From Psychrobacter sp. Ps6 (GTDB lineage: Bacteria; Pseudomonadota; Gammaproteobacteria; Pseudomonadales; Moraxellaceae), in the NCBI RefSeq assembly GCF_022129235.1, contig NZ_JADQAI010000004.1, forward strand, positions 248,001 to 312,000: DNA of 64,000 bases. The letters run 5' to 3'. Below the pieces are notes generated by a model. That model was given only the letters and a program-made list of their open reading frames with translations. It searched no databases and was not told the origin of the DNA. The position numbers and the translations under genes were made by a program. Positions 49,567 through 58,892 of this stretch are shown here, piece after piece. Numbering within the stretch: the first letter of the stretch is position 1; every line of letters starts with the position of its first letter.

Positions 49567-51069
49567 ATGACGGATATCAACAATTTGACAGACATTATCG
49601 ATTTAGAAAAAGTGCAAACCGCTTATATCAATGGTCGTTACTTGGCGGTAGATGACACGCTCAACACTTTTGAAGATATCAATCCAGCGACTGGTGAGGT
49701 ATTGGCAACTATTCAGCAAACGAGCAATGAGCAGATCGATGAAGCGGTAAAAGCGGCACATAAAGGTCAAAAAATCTGGGCGGCGATGACCACCGTTGAA
49801 CGTGGTCGTATTCTCTCAAAAGCCGTGGAGATATTGCGTGCGCGCAATGATGTGCTCGCGCTACTTGAGACAAAAGACACGGGTAAAGCCTACTCTGAGA
49901 CAAAGTATGTCGATATTGTGACTGGTGCTGATGTCATCGAGTACTATGCAGGGCTTGCGCCAATGATCGAAGGTCGTCAGATTCCACTGCGTGATACGAG
50001 CTTTGTCTATACTCGCCGCGAGCCACTTGGCGTAGTCGCTGGTATTGGTGCATGGAACTATCCTATTCAGATCGCGATGTGGAAAGCAGCACCTGCATTG
50101 GCTGCTGGTAATGCAATGATCTTTAAGCCGTCAGAAGTCACCCCTTTGACCGCCTTAAAACTGGCTGAGATTTTGACAGAAGCGGGACTACCAGATGGTG
50201 TATTCAATGTCGTGCAAGGCAACTACGAAGTGGGTCAAGCGCTAACTAATCATCCAGATATCGCCAAAGTATCATTCACTGGTGGTGTGCCGACGGGTAA
50301 AAAGGTGATGTCGAGTGCAGCAAGCTCATCGCTAAAAGATGTGACGCTAGAGCTTGGTGGCAAATCACCGTTGATCATATTTGATGATGCCGATATTGAT
50401 ACCGCGGCTGACATCGCCATGATGGCGAATTTTTATAGTACGGGTCAGGTATGTACCAACGGTACGCGAGTGTTTGTCCCTAAGTCGCTACAAGCCAAGT
50501 TTGAACAAGCCATCTTAACGCGTGTCGAGCGTATTAGGCTGGGCGATCCGGTGGATGAGAGCATCAATATGGGTCCATTGGTCAGCTTCCCACATATGGA
50601 AAGAGTGCTTGGTTATATTGAGCAAGGTAAAGCGGACGGTGCTCGTCTATTAACGGGCGGCGCGCGCGTCACAACAGATGCGCTTGCCAGTGGTGCCTTT
50701 GTCGAACCGACCGTATTTACAGATTGCAGCGATGATATGACCATCGTCCGTGAGGAAATCTTTGGTCCAGTCATGTCAATATTAACCTACGAGACCGAAG
50801 AGGAAGTCATCCGCCGCGCCAATGATACCGATTATGGTTTGGCGGCTGGAGTTGTGACTGCGGATCTAAATCGCGCGCATCGCGTCATCGCTCAGATCGA
50901 AGCGGGTATCTGCTGGTTGAACACGTGGGGTGAGTCAGCGGCACAGATGCCAGTCGGTGGCTATAAGCACTCAGGTATTGGCCGCGAAAACGGGGTTGAG
51001 GCGCTTGAGCATTATACTCAAACCAAATCTATCCAAGTAGAGTTGGGTGCGTTTGAATCGGTCTTTTAA
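49567..51069 (+). CDS. betB: Betaine aldehyde dehydrogenase
   Basis: BetB oxidises betaine aldehyde to the osmoprotectant glycine betaine with NAD(P)+. The 500-residue protein has [69 protein letters not shown], the base Glu in [20 protein letters not shown], the nucleophile Cys in [15 protein letters not shown] and [15 protein letters not shown]. These are typical BetB motifs. AAGGAGA precedes the ATG. betA follows by about 100 bases, and the two are probably one transcript. Confidence 0.95.
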   Translation: MTDINNLTDIIDLEKVQTAYINGRYLAVDDTLNTFEDINPATGEVLATIQQTSNEQIDEAVKAAHKGQKIWAAMTTVERGRILSKAVEILRARNDVLALLETKDTGKAYSETKYVDIVTGADVIEYYAGLAPMIEGRQIPLRDTSFVYTRREPLGVVAGIGAWNYPIQIAMWKAAPALAAGNAMIFKPSEVTPLTALKLAEILTEAGLPDGVFNVVQGNYEVGQALTNHPDIAKVSFTGGVPTGKKVMSSAASSSLKDVTLELGGKSPLIIFDDADIDTAADIAMMANFYSTGQVCTNGTRVFVPKSLQAKFEQAILTRVERIRLGDPVDESINMGPLVSFPHMERVLGYIEQGKADGARLLTGGARVTTDALASGAFVEPTVFTDCSDDMTIVREEIFGPVMSILTYETEEEVIRRANDTDYGLAAGVVTADLNRAHRVIAQIEAGICWLNTWGESAAQMPVGGYKHSGIGRENGVEALEHYTQTKSIQVELGAFESVF

Positions 51070-51174
51070 TGATTGGTATTGAGAAAAACGAGGGCAGTTT
51101 GGGTCTGATGACGCTGTGCATTTGACCTCACTGCTACCAACCGATTTATATTTTTCAATATTATGGAGCATGTT

Positions 51175-52875
51175 ATGACATCAACCACCCCTGAGTACGA
51201 TTATATTATTGTTGGTGCAGGGTCAGCAGGTAATGTGCTGGCCACGCGTTTGACCGAAGATGCCAATATCAAAGTATTACTACTAGAAGCCGGTCGTCCA
51301 GATTATCGATTGGACTTTCGTACCCAAATGCCAGCGGCGCTTGCGATGCCGCTGCAAGGCACGACCTACAACTGGGGCTACAAGACAGATCCTGAGCCAT
51401 ATATGAACAACCGTGTCATGGATTGTGGTCGCGGTAAAGGGCTTGGCGGCTCATCACTCATCAACGGTATGTGCTATATCCGCGGCAACGCGCTCGATTA
51501 TGATGACTGGGCAAAAATCAAAGGTCTGGAAGACTGGACGTATTTAGATTGCCTACCGTATTTTAAAAAGTCAGAAAACCGTGATGTAGGCGAAAATGAC
51601 TACCACGGTGCGGGCGGCCCTGTTGAGATGACTACCTCAAAGCCAGGCGTCAATCCTCTGTTCCAAGCCATGATCGAAGCTGGCGTACAAGCAGGATATC
51701 CGCGTACCGAAGACTTAAACGGCTATCAGCAAGAGGGCTTCGGTCCGATGGATCGCTTTGTGACCCCAAATGGTCGCCGCGCATCTACGGCTCGAGGCTA
51801 TCTGGATCGCGCCAAGCCGCGTGACAATATCACGATCTTGACAGGTGCGCTGACCGATGTGATCTTATTCGATGGTAAGCGTGCCGTCGGTGTCAAGGTA
51901 GAGCACGGAGGCCAAACCAAAAAGTTTTACGCATCTCGTGAAGTGGTGGTGTCTTCTGGTGCGATTGCCTCACCGCAGCTACTGCAGCGCTCAGGTATCG
52001 GCCCTGGTCAGTGGCTCAGAGACGCTGGCGTGACGGAAATACTAGATTTACCGGGCGTTGGTAATAACTTGCAGGATCATTTAGAGCTGTATATGCAGTA
52101 CGAATGTAAGCTGCCAGTCTCGATTGCGCCTGCCAACAAATGGTGGAATAAACCTGCCATTGGTGCGGAGTGGTTATTCAATGGTACAGGTCTTGGGGCT
52201 TCCAACCAGTTTGAAGGTGGCGGTTTTATCCGTACGGATGAGAAATTCACTCACCCGAATATTCAGTATCATTTCTTGCCACTTGCCGTGCGTTATGATG
52301 GCCGTAGCGCCAGTGATTCGCACAGTTTTCAAGCGCACGTAGGCTCATTACGCTCGCCCAGTCGCGGCCGTGTCAAGCTGACATCAAAAGATCCAAGTGC
52401 GCATCCAAGTATTTTATTTAACTATATGTCGCATGATCAGGATTGGCAGGAGTTCCGTGCGGCGATGCGTATCACGCGTGAGATCATGCATCAACCTGCG
52501 CTAGACCCTTATCGCGGTGCTGCCATCTCACCAACCGAAGACTTGGTCACCGATCAGCAGCTAGATGATTATGTGCGCGAGCATGGCGAGACGGCTTACC
52601 ATCCTTCGTGTACTTGTCCCATGGGTGAAGATAACGATTCGGTCGTCAATGGTGAAGGGCTGGTACATGGTATCGATGGTTTGCGAGTCGTCGATGCGTC
52701 TATTATGCCAAATATTATTAGCGGCAATCTCAATGCCACTACCATTATGTTGGCCGAAAAAATCGTTGATAAAATGAAAGGCGTACAACTGCCTCGCTCT
52801 ACGGCAGATTATTATGTCGCCAACGGCGCACCGCTACGCTCTGAGCCAATGCGCGATTACCTCTCAACGATGTAA
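51175..52875 (+). CDS. betA: Choline dehydrogenase
   Basis: BetA is a membrane-associated FAD flavoprotein (GMC family) that oxidises choline to betaine aldehyde and can continue to betaine. I start it at the ATG at 51175, since GGAG (51165-51168) sits 6 bases ahead. An ATG at 51163 would add four residues but overlaps that site. The 566-residue protein has [73 protein letters not shown] and the catalytic [31 protein letters not shown] and FGPMDRFV are BetA-typical. It ends at a terminator, so betT is separate. Confidence 0.96.
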   Translation: MTSTTPEYDYIIVGAGSAGNVLATRLTEDANIKVLLLEAGRPDYRLDFRTQMPAALAMPLQGTTYNWGYKTDPEPYMNNRVMDCGRGKGLGGSSLINGMCYIRGNALDYDDWAKIKGLEDWTYLDCLPYFKKSENRDVGENDYHGAGGPVEMTTSKPGVNPLFQAMIEAGVQAGYPRTEDLNGYQQEGFGPMDRFVTPNGRRASTARGYLDRAKPRDNITILTGALTDVILFDGKRAVGVKVEHGGQTKKFYASREVVVSSGAIASPQLLQRSGIGPGQWLRDAGVTEILDLPGVGNNLQDHLELYMQYECKLPVSIAPANKWWNKPAIGAEWLFNGTGLGASNQFEGGGFIRTDEKFTHPNIQYHFLPLAVRYDGRSASDSHSFQAHVGSLRSPSRGRVKLTSKDPSAHPSILFNYMSHDQDWQEFRAAMRITREIMHQPALDPYRGAAISPTEDLVTDQQLDDYVREHGETAYHPSCTCPMGEDNDSVVNGEGLVHGIDGLRVVDASIMPNIISGNLNATTIMLAEKIVDKMKGVQLPRSTADYYVANGAPLRSEPMRDYLSTM

Positions 52876-52951
52876 GCTAAGCGGCTGGGCAGGTAGGCAG
52901 GGCGAGATGCGCTGCTGAATAAATAACGACATAAGATAACTTCAAAGTAAT

Positions 52952-52976
52952 GGCCTTTCAAGTAAAGGCCTTTTTT
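52952..52976 (+). terminator. Terminator after betA
   Basis: GGCCTTT at 52952-52958 pairs with AAAGGCC at 52964-52970 over a 5-base loop, followed by six Ts. Confidence 0.9.
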
Positions 52977-53085
52977 ATCAGCGCTGATGTAGTAGAGCGA
53001 TGCAAGTCGTTATGGTCGGCGCTGTTTATCATTTTATTCGCTTTTATTCATTGGTACTGCTTTGTGCGTCATGCGGTTATGTATA

Positions 53086-53110
53086 CATTATGTGGTTAAA
53101 AACCATAATG
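53086..53110. promoter_or_regulatory. Inverted repeat upstream of betT
   Basis: CATTATGTGGTT at 53086-53097 and AACCATAATG at 53101-53110 are inverted around AAA, with one bulged base. The repeat lies 57 bases before the betT ATG. It shares TATGG/CCATA-type half-sites with the SMR and betB upstream regions. Confidence 0.45.
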
Positions 53111-53166
53111 CTATGCCGGACAAAGCAATATCGGACACTGTTTAATTTACCTATTTGAGGTCTTTT

Positions 53167-55212
53167 ATGTACAGTTCGCCATCACAAGATGTGACGAAAC
53201 CTTTGAGCCTAAATAAAACTGTGTTTTTAGGTTCGGCTATTATTTCTATTTTATTGATCATCTGGACGATTGTTTTTCCAGATTATAGTGAGACCTTACT
53301 TGGTGCAAGTATGGCGTGGGTATCAGACAAGTTTGGCTGGTATTACATGCTAGTGGTTGCCGCTTATAGTATTTTTGCTTTGTTCGTTGGTTTTTCTAAG
53401 TATGGCGATATCAAGCTGGGTCAGGATCATGAAAAAGCACAGTTTCCGTTTTTAGCGTGGGCGGCCATGCTGTTTTCAGCGGGCATCGGTATTGACCTGC
53501 TATTTTTTGGTGCGTCAGAGCCGTTGATGCATTATTTAACGCCGCATACGGGACTAGAGCCTGCGAGCGCCGAGGCAATGCGTCAAGCGCTTGCTCAGAC
53601 TTTTTTGCATTGGGGTTTGCACGGTTGGGGTATCTATGCGCTGATTGGTATGGCATTGGCTTACTTCGCTTACCGCAAAAACATGCCACTCGCGCTACGC
53701 TCACCGCTCACACCGATATTTGGCGAGCGCTTAATTAAAGGCTGGCTAGGTGATGGGATTGATACCTTTGGTGTCGTGTGTACGTTGATGGGTATTGCGA
53801 CCAGTCTGGGTATTGGGGTCTTACAGGCCAATGCTGGCTTGACCCATGTCTTTGGTATTGAATCTAGCAAGATGGTGCAAGCGCTTATCATTGTCGGTGT
53901 GGTCGTCGCCGCCGCTGTCTCTGCAATGACAGGGGTTGAAAAAGGCGTACGTCGTCTGTCTGAATTCAATATGCTGTCGTCAATATTGTTATTACTTGCC
54001 ATCCTCGTAATGGGTAATACGGTCTATTTATTAAACACTTTTACGCAAAATATTGGTCAATATTTCCAAACCATTATTTATAAAACCTTTGATGTTTATG
54101 CTTACGACGGTACTGCCGGTGCCGACTGGAAATCAAGTTGGACGATATTTTTCTGGGCATGGTGGGTGGCTTGGGCACCGTTTGTTGGTCTGTTTATTGC
54201 GCGTATTAGCCGTGGTCGCACGCTACGTGAGTTTGTCTTTGGCGTGATGTTCATTCCATTGGGCTTTATTTTTGCATGGTTCTCTATCTTTGGTAACACC
54301 GCGATAGATCTAGTCGCTAATGGTGCAACGGCGCTTGGTGAAACTGCTGTCAATAATGCCGCGATGGGTATGTTTGCACTATTTGAGTACTTCCCTTATA
54401 GCGAAGTCCTATCATTTGCAGGTGTCATCATCGGTCTGGTATTCTTTGTCACTTCTGCGGACTCAGGCGCGTTGGTACTTGCGAACCTAAGCTCAAAAGG
54501 TATGACCAATGATACGGATGCACCCGTTTGGCTGCGTTTGTTTTGGGCGGCTGCAACGGGTCTTATCACGCTAGGATTATTATTTGCAGGTGGTTTTGCC
54601 TCATTACAATCCGTCTCTGTCATTGCAGGCTTGCCGTTCTCTCTGATTCTAGTGCTCTATATGATGTCCATGTGGAAGTCATTAAAAGAAGAGGGCAATA
54701 AGCGTAAAGCCAGCACCATTGGTACTGCCAATGTACTTGACAGCGGTAAAGGCTGGAAAGCTCGCCTACAGCGTATTGTGAGCTTCCCAGGACACGCACA
54801 GGTTGAAAAGTTCCTGAAAACGGTGGTGATGCCAGCGATGACTGAGGTCGAAAAAGAGTTTAAAGCAGGCGGTCTCAAAACCTCGTTAGATGCGCATAAC
54901 CTTGCCAGTATTGGTGAAGATATCGATGCCGGTATGGATAAAGACAGTGTTCAGGTAGACGGCCTAAAACTGCGTGTCGGTCATGGCGATGAAGATGACT
55001 TTATTTATGAAGTCAATTTGATCAAAGCTGAACGACCTAACTTTACACTCAACACATCAAACAAGCAGGCAGAGTACTATTATCGTGCTGAGGTGTTCTT
55101 AAGTGAAGGCTCGCAAGAGTATGACTTGGTCGGTTATACCAAAGAGCAAGTATTGGTTGATATCTTAAATCAGTACGAGCGTCATTTGCAGTATCTACAT
55201 TTAGAGCGTTGA
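53167..55212 (+). CDS. betT: High-affinity choline transporter, BCCT family
   Basis: BetT takes up choline with protons or sodium for betaine synthesis. From the ATG at 53167 (GAGG 6 bases upstream) it has 681 residues, as long as E. coli BetT. The N-terminal two thirds hold about 12 membrane helices with the BCCT signatures SAGIGIDLLFFGASEPLMHY and FWAWWVAWAPFVGLFIARIS, plus LGIGVLQANAGLTHVFGI. The G-I-D-L-L form of the substrate segment is the choline-type wording rather than the betaine-type. After about residue 520 comes a cytoplasmic C-terminal domain of about 160 residues (RLQRIVSFPGHAQVEKFLKT, then GHGDEDDFIYEVNLIKAERP), which in E. coli BetT governs osmotic activation. Confidence 0.95.
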   Translation: MYSSPSQDVTKPLSLNKTVFLGSAIISILLIIWTIVFPDYSETLLGASMAWVSDKFGWYYMLVVAAYSIFALFVGFSKYGDIKLGQDHEKAQFPFLAWAAMLFSAGIGIDLLFFGASEPLMHYLTPHTGLEPASAEAMRQALAQTFLHWGLHGWGIYALIGMALAYFAYRKNMPLALRSPLTPIFGERLIKGWLGDGIDTFGVVCTLMGIATSLGIGVLQANAGLTHVFGIESSKMVQALIIVGVVVAAAVSAMTGVEKGVRRLSEFNMLSSILLLLAILVMGNTVYLLNTFTQNIGQYFQTIIYKTFDVYAYDGTAGADWKSSWTIFFWAWWVAWAPFVGLFIARISRGRTLREFVFGVMFIPLGFIFAWFSIFGNTAIDLVANGATALGETAVNNAAMGMFALFEYFPYSEVLSFAGVIIGLVFFVTSADSGALVLANLSSKGMTNDTDAPVWLRLFWAAATGLITLGLLFAGGFASLQSVSVIAGLPFSLILVLYMMSMWKSLKEEGNKRKASTIGTANVLDSGKGWKARLQRIVSFPGHAQVEKFLKTVVMPAMTEVEKEFKAGGLKTSLDAHNLASIGEDIDAGMDKDSVQVDGLKLRVGHGDEDDFIYEVNLIKAERPNFTLNTSNKQAEYYYRAEVFLSEGSQEYDLVGYTKEQVLVDILNQYERHLQYLHLER

Positions 55213-55294
55213 TGGCTTAGACTAACGCGCTATCAATCGATATATACGATAGCTGATAAGTGACTGTCTTTATAAGAAACTTTTATAAGCAATG

Positions 55295-55331
55295 ACCCCA
55301 TAAGCTGACTACCGCTTATGGGGTTTTTTTA
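55295..55331 (+). terminator. Terminator after betT
   Basis: ACCCCATAAGC at 55295-55305 pairs with GCTTATGGGGT at 55314-55324, followed by seven Ts. Confidence 0.92.
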
Positions 55332-55445
55332 TGAAAATTAAGGTAAATGGAAAGTAGAACAAGCTAGAGATGACATATAGCCAATATAAGGTAAAATCCA
55401 TCAAACAAGCGGACAGGTTTTAACACATAGACAAAGGATATCGTT

Positions 55446-55934
55446 GTGACCAGATTAAAATACATAGCGCATTACTCAGAGCAGATTCAAACGCAAGCCG
55501 CGCAAATGATAAGTGACGGCAGGATGGGTGAGTATTTGGATAAAAAATATCCCACCCAGCACCAAGTACAAAGCGATAAGGCGCTTTATCACTATGTCAA
55601 TGAGATAAAAAACCAATACATGCGCAAGATTGGCCCGCTATCAAATGTCAGTTACAGCAGTAAATTAAAGGTCTTAAAACATGCGCTAGGTATCCATACT
55701 ACCCAGTCTCGCGTGCAAGGCAGCAAGCTTAAATCCCATAACAGCATCACGGTGGCCAGTCTATTCAAAGACGCACCGCCAGAGTTTTTACGGATGATTG
55801 TGGTACATGAGCTGGCGCATTTTAAAGAACATGATCATAACAAGGCGTTTTATCAACTGTGTTGTCATATGGAACCTGAGTATCATCAGCTCGAATTAGA
55901 TATGCGTTTATGGTTGCACTGGCAAGAGCGTTGA
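55446..55934 (+). CDS. YgjP-like metallopeptidase domain protein
   Basis: This 162-residue protein of the YgjP/DUF45 family has zinc-metallopeptidase ligands in VVHELAHFKEHDHNKAFYQL (HExxH variant HELAH near residue 121, with a third ligand downstream) and the typical MEPEYHQLELDMRLWLHWQ end. The upstream segment (NSITVASLFKDAPPEFLRMI) is also conserved in the family. Translation starts at a GTG after AAAGGAT. The substrate is unknown. It is monocistronic, or the first of a loose cluster with the TPR and amine oxidase genes. Confidence 0.88.
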   Translation: MTRLKYIAHYSEQIQTQAAQMISDGRMGEYLDKKYPTQHQVQSDKALYHYVNEIKNQYMRKIGPLSNVSYSSKLKVLKHALGIHTTQSRVQGSKLKSHNSITVASLFKDAPPEFLRMIVVHELAHFKEHDHNKAFYQLCCHMEPEYHQLELDMRLWLHWQER

Positions 55935-56092
55935 TTGGACAGAAATATAAAGTCAAAACATCTCTTTGCCACCGTCTGAAAACGCTCAACGTTATCACTA
56001 ACCGTGCTAAGCTAGCCTGTACTAAAAATTTAATTGCCAAATCATAAACTGAGACACAGTTTTTTGTTATCTCACGAAAAATAGAGAAAAAA

Positions 56093-56515
56093 ATGATCAA
56101 TACCAAAATATACAAAGCCATCTATACCTTAGCCGAAGAATTGCTAGAGGCTGACCGTCGCGGCGATCAAGCAAAATTTGACGCGCTTTATGCGGAACTA
56201 AAAGCCATCTGTACCGACAACGAAAATATCGATAAAGATCATCCAGAGCAGTGGGAGACACTTGCTGATTTCACAGAGGATTTGGATGAGGCATTGGTTA
56301 TTTATGACAAAGCGTTGGTCAAAGCCACAGCGATCAATTCAAAAGATCATATGTCATCGATCGCTTTTTCTATGGCGGTTCTACAGCTTGAGACAGGTGA
56401 GACAGAAGCTGCTATCCAAAATCTACAAAATGCCAAAGTCACGGCCAACAAAATTGAAGATAAAGAGTTTAAGGTTGAGATAGATGAACTACTCACAAAA
56501 TTGCTAGCTGAGTAA
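56093..56515 (+). CDS. TPR-like repeat protein
   Basis: A 140-residue, all-helical acidic protein with about three tetratricopeptide-type helix pairs (LAEELLEADRRGDQAKFDAL, EDLDEALVIYDKALVKATAI, VLQLETGETEAAIQNLQNAK). TPR repeats bind other proteins. There is no signal peptide. It lies 27 bases upstream of the amine oxidase gene and is likely co-transcribed with it. I do not know its partner. Confidence 0.8.
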   Translation: MINTKIYKAIYTLAEELLEADRRGDQAKFDALYAELKAICTDNENIDKDHPEQWETLADFTEDLDEALVIYDKALVKATAINSKDHMSSIAFSMAVLQLETGETEAAIQNLQNAKVTANKIEDKEFKVEIDELLTKLLAE

Positions 56516-56542
56516 CTTCTACCAAATAGGAATAAATCTGAT

Positions 56543-57724
56543 ATGCAAGACGTCCCTATAGTGATCATTGGCGGTGGCTTGAGTGGACTATACGCCGCCT
56601 TTTTATTAGAGCAAAAAGGCATCGCGTATAGATTGTTAGAGGCTCGTGATACATTGGGTGGTCGGATTGCAGTCGCCAAGTCTTCAGGTATGATCGATGC
56701 TGAACCGGTAGTTTTTGACAAAAAGGCTGCTGATAATGATCATTCTAATAAAATATCTGACAACGCAGAGTCAAATAATGTATTTGATTTGGGGCCTTCT
56801 TGGTTTTGGCCAGACTATCAGCCGCAGTTGAGTAGTCTTATTGAATCATTAAATCTATTGTGCTTTGCTCAGGTTGAAGAGGGCGATATGATGGTTGAGC
56901 GCGCTGCTGATCAACCACCTGTACGTATGCAAGGCTATAAAAGCGCGCCGCCTTCTATGCGCCTAGTCGGTGGAATGGCTGCTTTGATTGAGGCGCTATA
57001 TGCGCGCCTAGATGCTCGCTGTATCATGACCAATCAAAAGGTACGGCAGTTGACTAAATCGGATGGGCATATTGAAGTGCAGAGCGAAGATAGCTCTCGG
57101 TATATGACGACGCTTAGAGCGCAGCATGTGTTACTTGCGCTACCACCTCGGTTGGTAGAAGGTCGTATAACATTTCAACCAGCATTACCGCAGAATCTGA
57201 GCACCCAGTGGCGAGAAACAGCAACTTGGATGGCACCTCATGCCAAATATGTGGCGGTCTATGAGTCACCATTTTGGCGAGATAACGGTCTCTCAGGCGC
57301 AGCACGCAGTGCGATAGGGCCACTCACCGAAATACATGACGCTTCTACGCTAGAAGGCAATGGCGCGTTGTTTGGTTTCTTTGGCGCTCCCGCGCAAGTA
57401 CGCGAAAGCGTCTCTGATGATGTGTTAAAAGAACACTGCCGTGCGCAGTTGGCACGTCTGTTTGGTATACAGGCTAGTACGCCAATCGCTGAGTATCTCA
57501 AAGACTGGGCGCAAGACCCATTGACGGCGATGCCAGCTGATATCAGCGGCGATGGTCAGCATGCAGTAGCGCCGCCATCCAAACCAAAAATAGGTGAGTG
57601 GCAAGACTGTCTAACAGGCTGTGGTAGCGAATGGTCAGCGCAGTTTTCTGGTTATATTGCTGGCGCTATTGATGCGGCAACGATGGCGGTACAAAGCTTG
57701 CCTGTCAAAGTTTTGCGCCAGTAG
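56543..57724 (+). CDS. FAD-dependent flavin monoamine oxidase family protein
   Basis: This 393-residue soluble oxidoreductase opens with the dinucleotide motif VIIGGGLSGLYAAFLLEQKG (about residues 7-26), then LLEARDTLGGRI. FDLGPSWFWPDYQPQLSSLI is the second FAD contact, and RLVGGMAALIEALYARL and CLTGCGSEWSAQFSGYIAGA (C-terminal FAD contact) follow. The Tyr/Trp cage of known monoamine oxidases cannot be assigned. There is no export signal. Substrate could be an amine, but this family also holds putative protoporphyrinogen-like enzymes. Given the nearby betaine and K+ genes, a polyamine is possible but unproven. Confidence 0.85.
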   Translation: MQDVPIVIIGGGLSGLYAAFLLEQKGIAYRLLEARDTLGGRIAVAKSSGMIDAEPVVFDKKAADNDHSNKISDNAESNNVFDLGPSWFWPDYQPQLSSLIESLNLLCFAQVEEGDMMVERAADQPPVRMQGYKSAPPSMRLVGGMAALIEALYARLDARCIMTNQKVRQLTKSDGHIEVQSEDSSRYMTTLRAQHVLLALPPRLVEGRITFQPALPQNLSTQWRETATWMAPHAKYVAVYESPFWRDNGLSGAARSAIGPLTEIHDASTLEGNGALFGFFGAPAQVRESVSDDVLKEHCRAQLARLFGIQASTPIAEYLKDWAQDPLTAMPADISGDGQHAVAPPSKPKIGEWQDCLTGCGSEWSAQFSGYIAGAIDAATMAVQSLPVKVLRQ

Positions 57725-57782
57725 TATGTGACGCTAAAATTTATCCAACTAGATAAAACATCGTCATCCAATAGGATAGTTG

Positions 57783-58721
57783 ATGAATGACTTACTCAAA
57801 AAAAACGCTCGCAAGGCTACTTGGCTGGTTCCTTTTGCTTGTCTGTTAGCAGGCGGTGCGCTCACCGGCATTTCGACCAATCTAGCAAAATACGCTGGTG
57901 ACATTGGGCTGACACCACTAGCGTTTTTGTTTTGGTCGATCACTGGTGCTGCTATTATTCTCTTGATAGTCTCTTTTCTGAGAAAAGAAGCCCTTCCTTT
58001 TAGCGCTCATAGTATCGAGTATTATTTCGTTGCTGCCTTTGTTAGCGTGGCTGCTGCTAATTTACTGTTATTTTCTGCTATTCCTCATGTTGGGGCAGGG
58101 TTTGTTGCCCTTATCATATCTTTACCCCCACTGCTAACGTATGTTGGCGCACTAATGCTACGTATGGAGCGTTTTTATCTCATTCGTGCGCTTGGCGTAG
58201 TGACGGCGCTTTTTGGCGCAGGGGTGTTGGCTATCCACAAGCTTTCTGCACCAGAGTCTAGTGTTTTCTGGACCTTAGTCGCGCTGTGCGGGCCAGTGCT
58301 GCTCGCCATTGGTAATATCTATCGGTCATTACGCTGGCCTGACAATGCTTCATCTGGTGCGCTCGCACCCGGCATGTTGATTGCAGCGGCGCTGTTGTTA
58401 GGTTTATTTAGTGCGTTCTCTGATTTTTCTGTCGCGATATCTTTGGATGCTTGGTTGCCGCTAGGATTGATAGCCGTACAAGCATGGGTGTTTGCTGGTC
58501 AGTTCTTCTTATTATTTCTTTTGCAAAAAACAGGCGGCCCTGTTTTGCTCAGTCTATTAGGTGCAGTGGGGGCAGTCGTTGGTGTGCCTATTGCGATTTT
58601 TTTACAAGGGGAGCGTCCGCCTGAAGGCTTGTTTTTGGGAGCGACGTTAATAGCCATTGGTGTGGTGTTGGTGACATGGGGCGGTGTAAAGATGACGACG
58701 GTAACGATAAAGGACGAGTGA
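57783..58721 (+). CDS. EamA/DMT-superfamily transporter
   Basis: A 312-residue inner-membrane protein with about ten hydrophobic segments arranged as two five-helix EamA repeats. The first helix is WLVPFACLLAGGALTGISTN, and the last three are LLSLLGAVGAVVGVPIAIFL, then LFLGATLIAIGVVLVTWGG. The DMT superfamily includes exporters of amino acids and other metabolites. The ATG at 57783 has AGGA 7 bases upstream; a TTG at 57780 is an alternative. It follows the amine oxidase by about 60 bases. Confidence 0.9.
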   Translation: MNDLLKKNARKATWLVPFACLLAGGALTGISTNLAKYAGDIGLTPLAFLFWSITGAAIILLIVSFLRKEALPFSAHSIEYYFVAAFVSVAAANLLLFSAIPHVGAGFVALIISLPPLLTYVGALMLRMERFYLIRALGVVTALFGAGVLAIHKLSAPESSVFWTLVALCGPVLLAIGNIYRSLRWPDNASSGALAPGMLIAAALLLGLFSAFSDFSVAISLDAWLPLGLIAVQAWVFAGQFFLLFLLQKTGGPVLLSLLGAVGAVVGVPIAIFLQGERPPEGLFLGATLIAIGVVLVTWGGVKMTTVTIKDE

Positions 58722-58892
58722 AAGTCAGCTTATTAAGCGACACAATCAGTAAGTGTGCTATATCCTTGCAAGTATTTGATATTCTTTTTTAATCCTGATT
58801 ATGATCTATATTGATTCAATAATTCGTTACGATTATTGCAAATCAGTTTTTGTGAATGCGATGAAAAAGGAGTATAAGTATCGTGGTTATCG

